NCBI GenBank assembly: GCA_003508005.1
Contig: DNUE01000067.1
Span: forward strand, 93,472 to 157,471
From: Desulfobulbaceae bacterium
GTDB lineage: Bacteria > Desulfobacterota > Desulfobulbia > Desulfobulbales > Desulfobulbaceae
Length of the DNA stretch: 64,000 bases
Direction of reading: 5' to 3'
Below are positions 55,033-63,148 of the stretch, in pieces (positions within the stretch are counted from its first letter, which is position 1; each line of letters opens with the position of its first letter). The notes under the pieces are model-generated. The model searched no databases and was not told where the DNA came from. It worked only from the letters and a program-made list of their open reading frames with translations. Made by a program: the position numbers and the translations under genes.

Positions 55033-55153
55033 TGTCACTTGCTGAGCACCGCAGAGCCGGCCGAACAAGGAATTTGCACTGTTTGAGCGAAGCGAGTTTG
55101 CAAATTCCCGGCCGGATCGAGGAGCGCAGGGCAGTCCAAAGGACCAAGTGACA
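55033..55153. repeat. 121-bp palindromic repeat between umuD and umuC
   Basis: The element is bounded by TGTCACTTG (55033-55041) and its complement CAAGTGACA (55145-55153). Inside are CCGGCCG/CGGCCGG (55057-55063, 55109-55115), GGAATTTGCA/TGCAAATTCC (55069-55078, 55099-55108) and a centre with GAGCGAAGCGAG. The nested arms could fold the whole element into one long interrupted hairpin. It resembles dispersed palindromes I recall from many proteobacterial genomes; no second copy is in this window. Confidence 0.75.
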
Positions 55154-55275
55154 GGCGCTTTTTCTTTTGATTCGTTTTCTTTGAGCGAGCAAAGAAAATG
55201 CACAAAGTCTATTTACGTCAGGAAACAGCACCGGTTTTGTGTAAGATTTAAGCCCATTTCTGGGCACAAGTATCC

Positions 55276-55719
55276 TCAGAACTGGTGCACCAGCCCGGTG
55301 ACCACCCCCCAGATCTCGCAGCCGCTTTCCTCGGTAAGCGGCAGGGGAGGGTAGTTGGGGTTTTCGGCCACGAGTCGCATGCCGTTTTTGTCGTGCACCA
55401 GCCGTTTGACGGTCAGTTCGCCGCCCACCACCGCGATGACGATTCTGCCGCTCACCGCCTCCAGGGAGCGGTCGACGATGAGAATGTCGTTGTGCCGGAT
55501 GCCGGCCCCGACCATGGAATCGCCGGCCACCCGGACAAAGAAGGTGGCGGCCGGGTGCTTGATCAGGAGTTCGTTGAGGTCCAGCGCCCGGTCCACATAG
55601 TCCTCGGCCGGGGACGGAAATCCTGCCGACACGCCGCTGAGGAAGAGGGGGCGCGCAAGCCGGCCCTTTTGCTCAACGCCATAAATGGCTGCTATGCTTG
55701 CATCTGTCCGAAGGGTCAT
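55276..55719 (-). CDS. umuD: UmuD, LexA-type self-cleaving polymerase V subunit
   Basis: The 147-residue S24 peptidase has the Ala-Gly cleavage site in GVSAGFPSP, the catalytic Ser in VAGDSMVGAGI and the Lys in ELTVKRLV. After RecA-stimulated self-cleavage, UmuD' dimers activate UmuC. Upstream, CTGCGAACAGCAG (near 55745-55757 on the other strand) is an imperfect palindrome that could be an SOS box, but the local LexA consensus is not known to me. Confidence 0.92.
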   Translation of the reverse strand: MTLRTDASIAAIYGVEQKGRLARPLFLSGVSAGFPSPAEDYVDRALDLNELLIKHPAATFFVRVAGDSMVGAGIRHNDILIVDRSLEAVSGRIVIAVVGGELTVKRLVHDKNGMRLVAENPNYPPLPLTEESGCEIWGVVTGLVHQF

Positions 55720-55760
55720 GGTTCGCTGCCGGTTGATAATTCTGCTGTTCGCAGAGTATT

Positions 55761-57053
55761 TTACCGCTCCTGCAGGGAATTGTCGAGGGTCACCAGGAAG
55801 GGGTCCAGCAGGTAGGCAAGCACACTGCGCTGGCCGATATGGATAAAGACCTGGACCAGGACGCCGGGGTACAGCCGGTATTCGTGGTTGTTTTTGGCGA
55901 AGCGGTCCTGGTCGGTATCGATGCGGACCGTATAGTACATCTTGCCCTCGTCGGTGGTGAAGGCGTCCGGGCTGACATGGGTGACCGTCCCCTCCAGTTT
56001 GCCGAAGCGCCGGGCGTCGGGCGAGGCGATCTGGATCACGGCCCGCTGCCCCTTGCCGACAAAGCCGATGTCGCTGATCGGCAGGTGGGCCTCGATCACC
56101 AGCCTGTCGCCGGCCGGGACAATATCCATGATGGTCATGCCCGGAGTAACGACGCCGCCCTCGGTGACGATATGGAGGGTCTTGATGATCCCGTTCACCG
56201 GCGACCGGATCACCCCGCGCTGGAGGCTGTCGTCATACTTGCGGATCCGCGAGGTCAGCTCTTCCAACTGCCCCCTCGCCTCCTTCAGCTCCTTGCGGAC
56301 CAGGGAGAGAAAGCCGTGCTGGGTCTCCTCAAGCTTGCGCCGGGCCTCCTTGACCGTCGATTCCGCCCGCTCGATGGCCGCCCGGTCCTGGCCGATGCTG
56401 CTGTCCAGTTCAGTGGCCTCCCGTTTGAGCTCCAGGTGCTTGTACTGGGTAGTCAGGCTTTCCGCGAGCAGTTGTTCGCTGATATCGAGCTGCTTCTGCA
56501 GGAGGGCGAGAGCCGCCCTGGAGCTCTCCAGGCGGGCCCTGATGACCTTGCTGTCCTGCTCCTTCTGCCGGATCTGCTCCTGCTGGGCCGCAATTTCGCT
56601 CTGGTACTGGCTTTGGCGGGCCTGGAACAGGTGGATCTGCTGCTGGGCAAGGTCCGGGTGGGCGGCGACCAATTCTGCCGGAAAGACAAGGGTTTCCCTG
56701 GTTTCATTTTCCGCCTCCAGCCGGATGACATCGAAGCTGAGAGAGACGATGCGGGCCTGCAATTCATCCACATCCGCGCCGCTGGCGATCTGCTCAAGGA
56801 CGGCGAGGATCTGCCCCTCCCGGACCGCCTCTCCCTCATGCACCTTGATCTCGCTGACAATGCCGCCCTCCAGGTGCTGGATATGTTTCACCTGGCTGCT
56901 GGGGACGACCTTGCCGTTGGCGGTGCTGACGATGTCCAGCCTGCCCACCGCGGCCCAGATGACGAAACCGAGGCAAGCAGAGGTCAGCAGCGCGAAAAAG
57001 AGGTGGACGGTACCAATGTTCCGGCCGGATGGCGGGACGCTGTTCGTTGTCAT
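55761..57053 (-). CDS. HlyD-type type I secretion adaptor
   Basis: The 430-residue protein has one membrane helix (about 17-36), lipoyl half-motifs (HLEGGIVSEIKVHEGEAVREGQIL and SPVNGIIKTLHIVTEGGVVTPG) flanking a long coiled coil (residues 95-300, many Gln/Glu/Lys heptads), and a beta barrel. It bridges the ABC exporter and the outer-membrane channel. It overlaps the ABC gene by four bases (ATGA). Confidence 0.92.
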   Translation of the reverse strand: MTTNSVPPSGRNIGTVHLFFALLTSACLGFVIWAAVGRLDIVSTANGKVVPSSQVKHIQHLEGGIVSEIKVHEGEAVREGQILAVLEQIASGADVDELQARIVSLSFDVIRLEAENETRETLVFPAELVAAHPDLAQQQIHLFQARQSQYQSEIAAQQEQIRQKEQDSKVIRARLESSRAALALLQKQLDISEQLLAESLTTQYKHLELKREATELDSSIGQDRAAIERAESTVKEARRKLEETQHGFLSLVRKELKEARGQLEELTSRIRKYDDSLQRGVIRSPVNGIIKTLHIVTEGGVVTPGMTIMDIVPAGDRLVIEAHLPISDIGFVGKGQRAVIQIASPDARRFGKLEGTVTHVSPDAFTTDEGKMYYTVRIDTDQDRFAKNNHEYRLYPGVLVQVFIHIGQRSVLAYLLDPFLVTLDNSLQER

Positions 57054-58696
57054 TTTTTCTGGCTGATCTGCGGGACCGGTTTGCGGTTAAGATCGAGCTG
57101 GAGGTGCCCCGCCTTGATGATATAGGGATCGTTGGTGCAAATGACCATGGTTTTTCCGGCCTGGGAGAACTGGTTGAGCAGGTTGTACACGGTCGCGCAG
57201 CCCTCCGGGTCGAGGGCCTCGGTGGGCTCGTCGAAGAGCACCAGCTGCCCGTCCGTAGCCATGGCCCGGGCCAGGGCGATCCGTTTGCGAATGCCGGGGG
57301 GGATGCGGGCCGGATCGGCAATACCGGTTTCGAGCCCTTCCGCGGTCCGGTCAAGGAATTCCCTTAAGCCGGCCGCGCGCACCGCCTGATTCAGCCGGAC
57401 ATCATCCAGGGGCCCGCCCAGGCAGATGTTGTCACGGATGGTCGCCAGGAGAAAGTCCGGTTCCTGGGGCAGATAGATCAGCTGCTGCCGCCACCAGGGC
57501 ATGGCCAGCTGCCGCAGGTTGACCTCGTCGGCCAGGATCTCGCCGCGGCTGCAGTCAAACAACCCGGCGACCTGCCGGGCGAGGGTTGTCTTGCCGGTGC
57601 CGTTGCCGCCGGTCACCACCAGGATCCGGCCCGGTTCCAGGGTCAGCGACAATGACTCGTAGAGCGGGCCGCTGCCCCCGACATAGCCGAAGGAGACATC
57701 CTGCAGCCGCAGCCGGCCGGAGTATTGCCTGAGGGCAATGCCTTCCTTTTTTTCCTTGGGCAGGGCGGCCATTTTTTCCAGGGTCTGTCTGCTCTGCTCC
57801 GCCTGGCGAAACAGGTGTACGGAGCGAAACAGCTGGACCACGGATTGAAATGCCCTACTGGCCAGGATATTTGCGCCGATCAGGATGCCGACGTTCAGAT
57901 CCCCCAGGACTACCAGCACGGCGCCGATACTGTAGATGAAGACCGACTGCAGGCTGCCCAGGGAAGACATGAGCGATGCGCTCTTTTCGCGCCTGAAGGC
58001 AAGTTGCCGGCGAAGCTGCGAGAGGAGGTCAAGCTTGTCCTTCCTGAAGCCGGCAAGATATTCGGCGCCGTTGAATGCCCGGAGGGTTTCCGCCGCGTGC
58101 AGGGCTTTTATCTCCCTGGTTCGGTAGGAGGTGAACATATCGGCCAGCCGTTTGGTCAGGCGGTTGTTGCCGGCAAGGGACCAGGCCCCGGTGGCCAGGC
58201 CTGCGGTCGTTCCGATGAGGGTGATGAGGGCGAGCAGGGGGCTGAGCAGGGCCAGCGCAGCCAGGTAGAGCAGGACGAAGGGGACGTCGATCAGGGGGAC
58301 GATGTTGGCCGGTTCCCAGCCGGCCTGGACCTTCTGGATATCGGTCATGACCTCGGCGAGCTGTTCCCGGGGCAGGGCGGCAACCGCGCCGAATCTGGCC
58401 GCAGCGATGTTCTGCAGGGCCTCCTGGGGCAGCACCCTGTCGGGTTCCTCGTTTATTTGGGAGAGGAGGGCGGTGCGGATGACGCGAAACCCGTACTGCA
58501 GCAGGATGGCCATGATTACCCCGCTGGTCAGGGTATAGAGGGTTCCTTCAAAGCCGTGACTGACATAGCGGTTCAGGAGCTGGATGACGAAGATCGGTAC
58601 GGCCAGGTTGAGCAGGCAGATGAAGAGGCTGGCGGTGAGGACCTCAAAGGTCAGGAGTGGGGTCTGCTTGAATCGAGTGAGCAAGGTATGCATCAT
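57050..58696 (-). CDS. Type I secretion ABC exporter
   Basis: The 548-residue protein has a six-helix membrane domain (residues 15-300) and an ATPase (335-545). Walker A is VTGGNGTGKTT, the Q-loop LPQEPD and Walker B LVLFDEPTEALD. The signature is unusual: RIPPGIRKRIALARA in place of the typical LSGGQRQR, so ATPase behaviour may differ. There is no N-terminal C39 or CLD extension. Its likely cargo is the RTX adhesin encoded at 60.9-63.1 kb, past one divergent gene. Confidence 0.88.
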   Translation of the reverse strand: MMHTLLTRFKQTPLLTFEVLTASLFICLLNLAVPIFVIQLLNRYVSHGFEGTLYTLTSGVIMAILLQYGFRVIRTALLSQINEEPDRVLPQEALQNIAAARFGAVAALPREQLAEVMTDIQKVQAGWEPANIVPLIDVPFVLLYLAALALLSPLLALITLIGTTAGLATGAWSLAGNNRLTKRLADMFTSYRTREIKALHAAETLRAFNGAEYLAGFRKDKLDLLSQLRRQLAFRREKSASLMSSLGSLQSVFIYSIGAVLVVLGDLNVGILIGANILASRAFQSVVQLFRSVHLFRQAEQSRQTLEKMAALPKEKKEGIALRQYSGRLRLQDVSFGYVGGSGPLYESLSLTLEPGRILVVTGGNGTGKTTLARQVAGLFDCSRGEILADEVNLRQLAMPWWRQQLIYLPQEPDFLLATIRDNICLGGPLDDVRLNQAVRAAGLREFLDRTAEGLETGIADPARIPPGIRKRIALARAMATDGQLVLFDEPTEALDPEGCATVYNLLNQFSQAGKTMVICTNDPYIIKAGHLQLDLNRKPVPQISQKK

Positions 58697-58823
58697 GGCG
58701 CCCGGTATCTTTCGGCTTCATGCCGGCCTGTGATTATGGTAAGGTATCCTATCATTTATCAATAGGAAATTCATCTTATTCTCCGCGGATGCGTCCAAAG
58801 AGTTAGCCCACGCTAAGGAGAGC

Positions 58824-60917
58824 ATGACCCAGGTCGATTTGATGCAACGGGCAAGGGCGGCCCACGGACAGGATGAACTGGCGGCGGCGGAAGAGCTGTA
58901 TCGCCAGGTGTTGGCTAGCGATCCGGATGATCCGGACGCCAACCACCTCCTCGGGGTGACCCATTACCAGCGGGGGGAGTATCCTGCCGCCCTGGAGCTG
59001 ATCAGCAGGGCCGACCGGTTCCGGCCGGACCATCCGGCCACCCTCAACAACCTGGGCAGCGTTCTGCGGGAACTGGGCCGCCATGAGGAGGCTGCCCGGT
59101 CGCTGGCAAAGGCCCTTGCGCTCCAGCCTGATTTTTCCGAGGCGCAGACCAACCTCGGCACGGTCTGCAGAATGCTCGGCCGCCTGGCTGAGGCCGAGTC
59201 CGCATACCGCAGGGCCCTGGCACTGAATCCGCAGGACAGCAAGGCGTTGAACAACCTTGGCAATTTGTGCCTGGAAAAAGGGGAGTATGGCGCAGCCCTT
59301 GACTGGTACGGCCGGGCCCTAACCCTGGCGCCGGATGCGCCTCTCACCCAGTACAACCTGGGCTGCGCCCTCCTCAAGATGGGAAGGCTCGACGAGGCCG
59401 AGGCCGCCCTGATGCAGGCGCGCAAAGGCGATCCGGCCATGGTGAAGACCCTGTATGCGCTGTGTACCCTCCACCAAATCCGCTTCGAGTTTCCCAAGGC
59501 CATCGCGAAGCTGCAGCAGGCTATTTCCCTGCGGCCGGCACGTGCTGAAGGCTACATCATCCTGGCCGAAACCTATTTTTTCATGAATCTGTTCCGGGAA
59601 GCCCTTGTCTGCCTCGACCAGGCAAAGAGCCTGGCGCCGGATTCCCCTAGTATTCACCACCTCTACGGCAAGATCTGTCAAGGCCTGGGAAAGACGGAAG
59701 AAGCGCAGAGGGCGCTGGCGCAGGCCCTGGCGATGGAGCCCGCCAATCCCGAGGTGCTCTGCACCCAGGCGACCCTGTACATGGATCAGGGGCTGTTCGC
59801 CGAGTCGGCAGCGGTCGCCCGCGAGATGCTCCGGCTGCGGCCCGGTTATTCCCCGGCCTGGTATCTGTTGGCCCTGGTGGTTCGGGATAGGGAAAAGGAA
59901 GAGGTCGCCCGGAAAATAGCATTGATCCTGGAGAACAATACAGCGAGCCCGCTGCAGCGGATGCAACTGAATTTCTCCCTGGCCGGACTATTGGAAGATC
60001 TGGGGGAGTATGACCGGGTCTTTCCCCCCCTGGCCGAGGCCAACAGCCTGAAGCGGAAAATGTTCCGTTTTTCCCTGGAACCGCAAGAGAGGATGATCAG
60101 CAGGATCTGTGAGGTTTACGATGTCGGGGCCGTTAAGCGGTTCGCCGGCAAGGGGTGGCGGAACGGGGTGCCGATCTTTATCCTGGGCATGCCCCGGTCA
60201 GGCACCACCCTTACCGAGCAGATCCTCTCCTCGCATCCTGATGTACACGGGGCAGGCGAAATCCCTCTACTCAAGGAAACGGTAACCGGATATCTGCGGA
60301 TTCAGCCCCTTGACGATTGGATGTCCCCGGATATCGTGCTGCGCGCCCGGGACCTGCCCGAGCTCGGCAGGAGATATGTCGAGCGGCTGCAGCAGCTTGC
60401 GCCGGACGCCCGGCGCATTATCGACAAGATGCCCGGCAACTTCCTGTTTCTCGGCCTCATCTCCCTGATCCTGCCGGAAGCGAAGATCATCCACTGTGTC
60501 CGCAGCCCCTTGGACACCTGCTGGTCCATCTACAAGAAGCTGTTTTCCCACGGCCATCAGTATGCCTATGACCTGGAGGAACTGGGGCGGTACTATCTGC
60601 TGTACCAAAGGCTGATGAAGCACTGGCACCAAATGCTGCCCGGACGCTTTCTGGAACTCTGCTATGAGGAACTGGTGGCGGACCAGGAAAGCCAGACAAG
60701 GCTGATGCTGGAGTTCTGCGGCCTGGACTGGCATCCGGACTGTCTGCATTTTGAGCGCAACCGGCGGCCGGTGCACACAGCGAGTGCCGTCCAGGTCCGG
60801 CAGCCCCTGTACCTCCGCTCCGTCGGGATATGGAGAAGGTACGTCCAGGGATTGCAGCCCCTGATCGCCCTTTTGCAATCCTGTGATGATGAGTACTTAG
60901 CGCGTATTGGCTGCTAA
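58824..60917 (+). CDS. TPR-sulfotransferase fusion
   Basis: Residues 1-430 hold about twelve tetratricopeptide repeats (for example NLGSVLRELGRHEEAARSLAKAL, NLGTVCRMLGRLAEAESAYRRAL patterns), a protein-binding solenoid. Residues 445-690 are a PAPS-dependent sulfotransferase with the 5'-phosphosulfate loop FILGMPRSGTTLTEQIL and the 3'-phosphate motif CVRSPLDTCWSIYKKLF. This architecture is known for enzymes that sulfate proteins or sugars. It lies divergently inside the type I secretion locus, five bases from the end of the adhesin gene, so the adhesin or surface glycan are candidate targets by location only. There is no signal peptide. Confidence 0.9.
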   Translation: MTQVDLMQRARAAHGQDELAAAEELYRQVLASDPDDPDANHLLGVTHYQRGEYPAALELISRADRFRPDHPATLNNLGSVLRELGRHEEAARSLAKALALQPDFSEAQTNLGTVCRMLGRLAEAESAYRRALALNPQDSKALNNLGNLCLEKGEYGAALDWYGRALTLAPDAPLTQYNLGCALLKMGRLDEAEAALMQARKGDPAMVKTLYALCTLHQIRFEFPKAIAKLQQAISLRPARAEGYIILAETYFFMNLFREALVCLDQAKSLAPDSPSIHHLYGKICQGLGKTEEAQRALAQALAMEPANPEVLCTQATLYMDQGLFAESAAVAREMLRLRPGYSPAWYLLALVVRDREKEEVARKIALILENNTASPLQRMQLNFSLAGLLEDLGEYDRVFPPLAEANSLKRKMFRFSLEPQERMISRICEVYDVGAVKRFAGKGWRNGVPIFILGMPRSGTTLTEQILSSHPDVHGAGEIPLLKETVTGYLRIQPLDDWMSPDIVLRARDLPELGRRYVERLQQLAPDARRIIDKMPGNFLFLGLISLILPEAKIIHCVRSPLDTCWSIYKKLFSHGHQYAYDLEELGRYYLLYQRLMKHWHQMLPGRFLELCYEELVADQESQTRLMLEFCGLDWHPDCLHFERNRRPVHTASAVQVRQPLYLRSVGIWRRYVQGLQPLIALLQSCDDEYLARIGC

Positions 60918-60921
60918 TCTC

Positions 60922-63135
60922 TCAGCCGAGTACTATATCGCCGGTATCAATGGGATTGCTGCCCAGGTCGGCGATTGTAGTTTGGGTATAGGGCATACCG
61001 GTATCCGGATCGTATATCACCTGCCAGATATCGAGGGTGGTGTTGTGGTAGAGGACGATCGCCGCGCCTATTGGCGTCGGAAGGATTCCGCCATACGCAC
61101 CGGGACCCGAGTACGTTAACACATTTCCGGGCCCCAGCCCGGTGCCATTGATGCGCAGGACATCCGTTCCTGTCGCAAAATCAGCAATTGTATCAGAGCC
61201 TTCATTCACATCATTAAAAATAAAGGTGTCGCTGCCGCTGCCGCCGGTCAGGGTGTCGTTGCCAAAGTTGCCAATAATCGTGTCGTCGCCTCCTGCACCA
61301 TTGATCGTGTCATTGCCACCGCCGCCGTCGAATATGTCATTCAACTCGGTTCCGGGGTTCGGGGCATTGTCAAAGTCGTCTCCCCTATAATCAGCGCTCA
61401 CCGTTATCGTGACTGTGCCGGTATCCTGGCCTCCCTGGTCGTCGTCCACCAGGTACTGGAAGGTGACCGTGCCGTAATTCTCGTCCAGCAGATTGTTGGT
61501 GGTGGAGAAGGTGAAGCTGCCGTCCGGGTCAAGGGTCAGGGTGCCGAAGGCGGGCGTACTCACCAAGGAATAGTTGAGCGGATCCCCGTCCGGGTCGGTA
61601 GCCAGCAACAGCCCGGTCAGGGTGACGCCCTGGACGCCGGTATAGTTATCGTCCGGTGCAATCGGCGGATTGTTAGTCGGCGGTGGTGGAGGCGGTGGTG
61701 GAGGCGGTGGTGGAGGCGGTGGTGGCCCGGCTTCCACCACAATGGCCCCCTGGCCGATGTCATAGCCGCCCTGCCCGTCCGAAAGGAGGAACTGAAAGGT
61801 GTCCGTGCCGGTAAAGCCGGGCTCCGGGGTATAGGTAAAGGTGCCGTCCGGGTTGATGGTGATGGTTCCGTGGGCAGGATTACCACTCAGGGAAAAGTGG
61901 AGCGGATCCCCGTCCACGTCGTATCCGAACAGCCGGTCGTAAAGCGGCTGGTCCTGCTCGGTTTGATAGGTCCCGTCCCGGGCCACCGGGGGGTCGTTGA
62001 CCGGGTTGACCTCGATGCTCACCAGGGCGCTGCTGGTCTCGCCGTACGGGTCCGCCACCTGGTAGGAAAAGCTGTCCGGGCCGAAATAATTGGCGTCCGG
62101 CTGGTAGGAATAGGTCCCGTCTGCATTGACGGTGACCGTGCCGAACTCAGGATTCGCAACAACAGCGTAGGTCAGGGGATCGCCGTCCGGATCACTGCCG
62201 TCCAGGACCCCGAAAAGGGCATGGTCCTCATCGATGGTCATGAACATGTTCGCCGCAATGGGCGGGTTGTTGTTGTGCGATGTGTCCTCAATGATGCCAT
62301 TGAGAAGATCGCGGGCTTGTTCAGTGGCAACAGGCAACACCACGGATGGATGGACTAGGTCCATGCCGGGCTCCGTAAGCGGCGGCAGACCGTCGGGACC
62401 GAAAAGCTGGGGGGCGCCGATAGTGTTGCTCCATGCCGGCGTGTCGTCCGAATCAGGGCCGAACATCGCTTCAGCCCCTTTTCCTGCGGTTGCCGCCAGG
62501 ATAGCGCCGGTCTCCGCCTCGGTTCCCTCTTCCCCTTCCGGGGTGGTCAGGGGAACCTGTTGCTCGAAGAAGAGAAATTCATCCTGGGTCAGGATGCGCT
62601 GGAAACCGGCCGGCTCATCCGGCCTGACATCGATGACCTTGGGCGGATCGTAGTCGGTGATGAAGCGGATGTTGCCGAAATTGTCGATAAGGACGAAGGC
62701 CTTGCCTTCTTCGATGTATTCAGGCCCGTGGATTTCGTGGTCCGGGGTGATATGGGAGAGAACGGTGGTTCCCCTGATCCCCAGGGTGGCCAGAGGGGTC
62801 TTGATGGTGAAGTTTTCCGGGTTTTCCGCGGCGATCTTGCCGGTAATCGTCCGGAAAGTTCCCTCGGCGGCATTGAGCAGCATGCTCGCGGCTTCCGGGT
62901 CGGCGCTGTCAAAGACATAGGTATCAATCTGCAGGCGGCTGTTTTCCCCCTGGGCCAGCCGGGTGCCGTCATTGAACAGGACTTCGACCCGCTCTCCCTG
63001 TTCGGTTACCAGGACATCGTCCTGAAAGACCGGGCTGTCAACGGCCAGGACCCTGCCGCCGCCAGCTGCCTCGGCCATGACTGCACCGCTTACCGTGACA
63101 ACCTTGCCGACCTGTGCTTCGTTTTGACTGGGCAT
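60922..63135 (-). CDS. FecR/tandem-repeat/RTX adhesin exported by type I secretion
   Basis: The 737-residue protein has no N-terminal signal peptide. Residues 10-190 carry a FecR domain (NAAEGTFRTITGKIA, NFTIKTPLATLGIRGTTV). Three cadherin-like tandem-95 type modules follow (NNPPIAA..., DPDGDPLTYAVVANPEFGTVTV, NDPPVARDG), separated by a 16-proline hinge. Near the C-terminus are RTX calcium nonapeptides (GGGGNDTINGAGGDDTIIG, GNDTLTGGSGSDTF) and a hydrophobic secretion tail ending DTGDIVLG. This is the plan of type I secreted surface adhesins. I start at ATG 63135; the upstream 15 codons lie inside the TolC gene end. Confidence 0.88.
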   Translation of the reverse strand: MPSQNEAQVGKVVTVSGAVMAEAAGGGRVLAVDSPVFQDDVLVTEQGERVEVLFNDGTRLAQGENSRLQIDTYVFDSADPEAASMLLNAAEGTFRTITGKIAAENPENFTIKTPLATLGIRGTTVLSHITPDHEIHGPEYIEEGKAFVLIDNFGNIRFITDYDPPKVIDVRPDEPAGFQRILTQDEFLFFEQQVPLTTPEGEEGTEAETGAILAATAGKGAEAMFGPDSDDTPAWSNTIGAPQLFGPDGLPPLTEPGMDLVHPSVVLPVATEQARDLLNGIIEDTSHNNNPPIAANMFMTIDEDHALFGVLDGSDPDGDPLTYAVVANPEFGTVTVNADGTYSYQPDANYFGPDSFSYQVADPYGETSSALVSIEVNPVNDPPVARDGTYQTEQDQPLYDRLFGYDVDGDPLHFSLSGNPAHGTITINPDGTFTYTPEPGFTGTDTFQFLLSDGQGGYDIGQGAIVVEAGPPPPPPPPPPPPPPPPTNNPPIAPDDNYTGVQGVTLTGLLLATDPDGDPLNYSLVSTPAFGTLTLDPDGSFTFSTTNNLLDENYGTVTFQYLVDDDQGGQDTGTVTITVSADYRGDDFDNAPNPGTELNDIFDGGGGNDTINGAGGDDTIIGNFGNDTLTGGSGSDTFIFNDVNEGSDTIADFATGTDVLRINGTGLGPGNVLTYSGPGAYGGILPTPIGAAIVLYHNTTLDIWQVIYDPDTGMPYTQTTIADLGSNPIDTGDIVLG
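61679..61726. repeat. Four 12-bp tandem repeats encoding the poly-proline hinge
   Basis: GGCGGTGGTGGA is repeated four times without gap (last copy ending C), giving 16 Pro codons in the adhesin on the minus strand. Exact 12-bp units can change number by slippage without breaking the frame. Confidence 0.85.
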
Positions 63136-63148
63136 TTCTCCCTCCACC

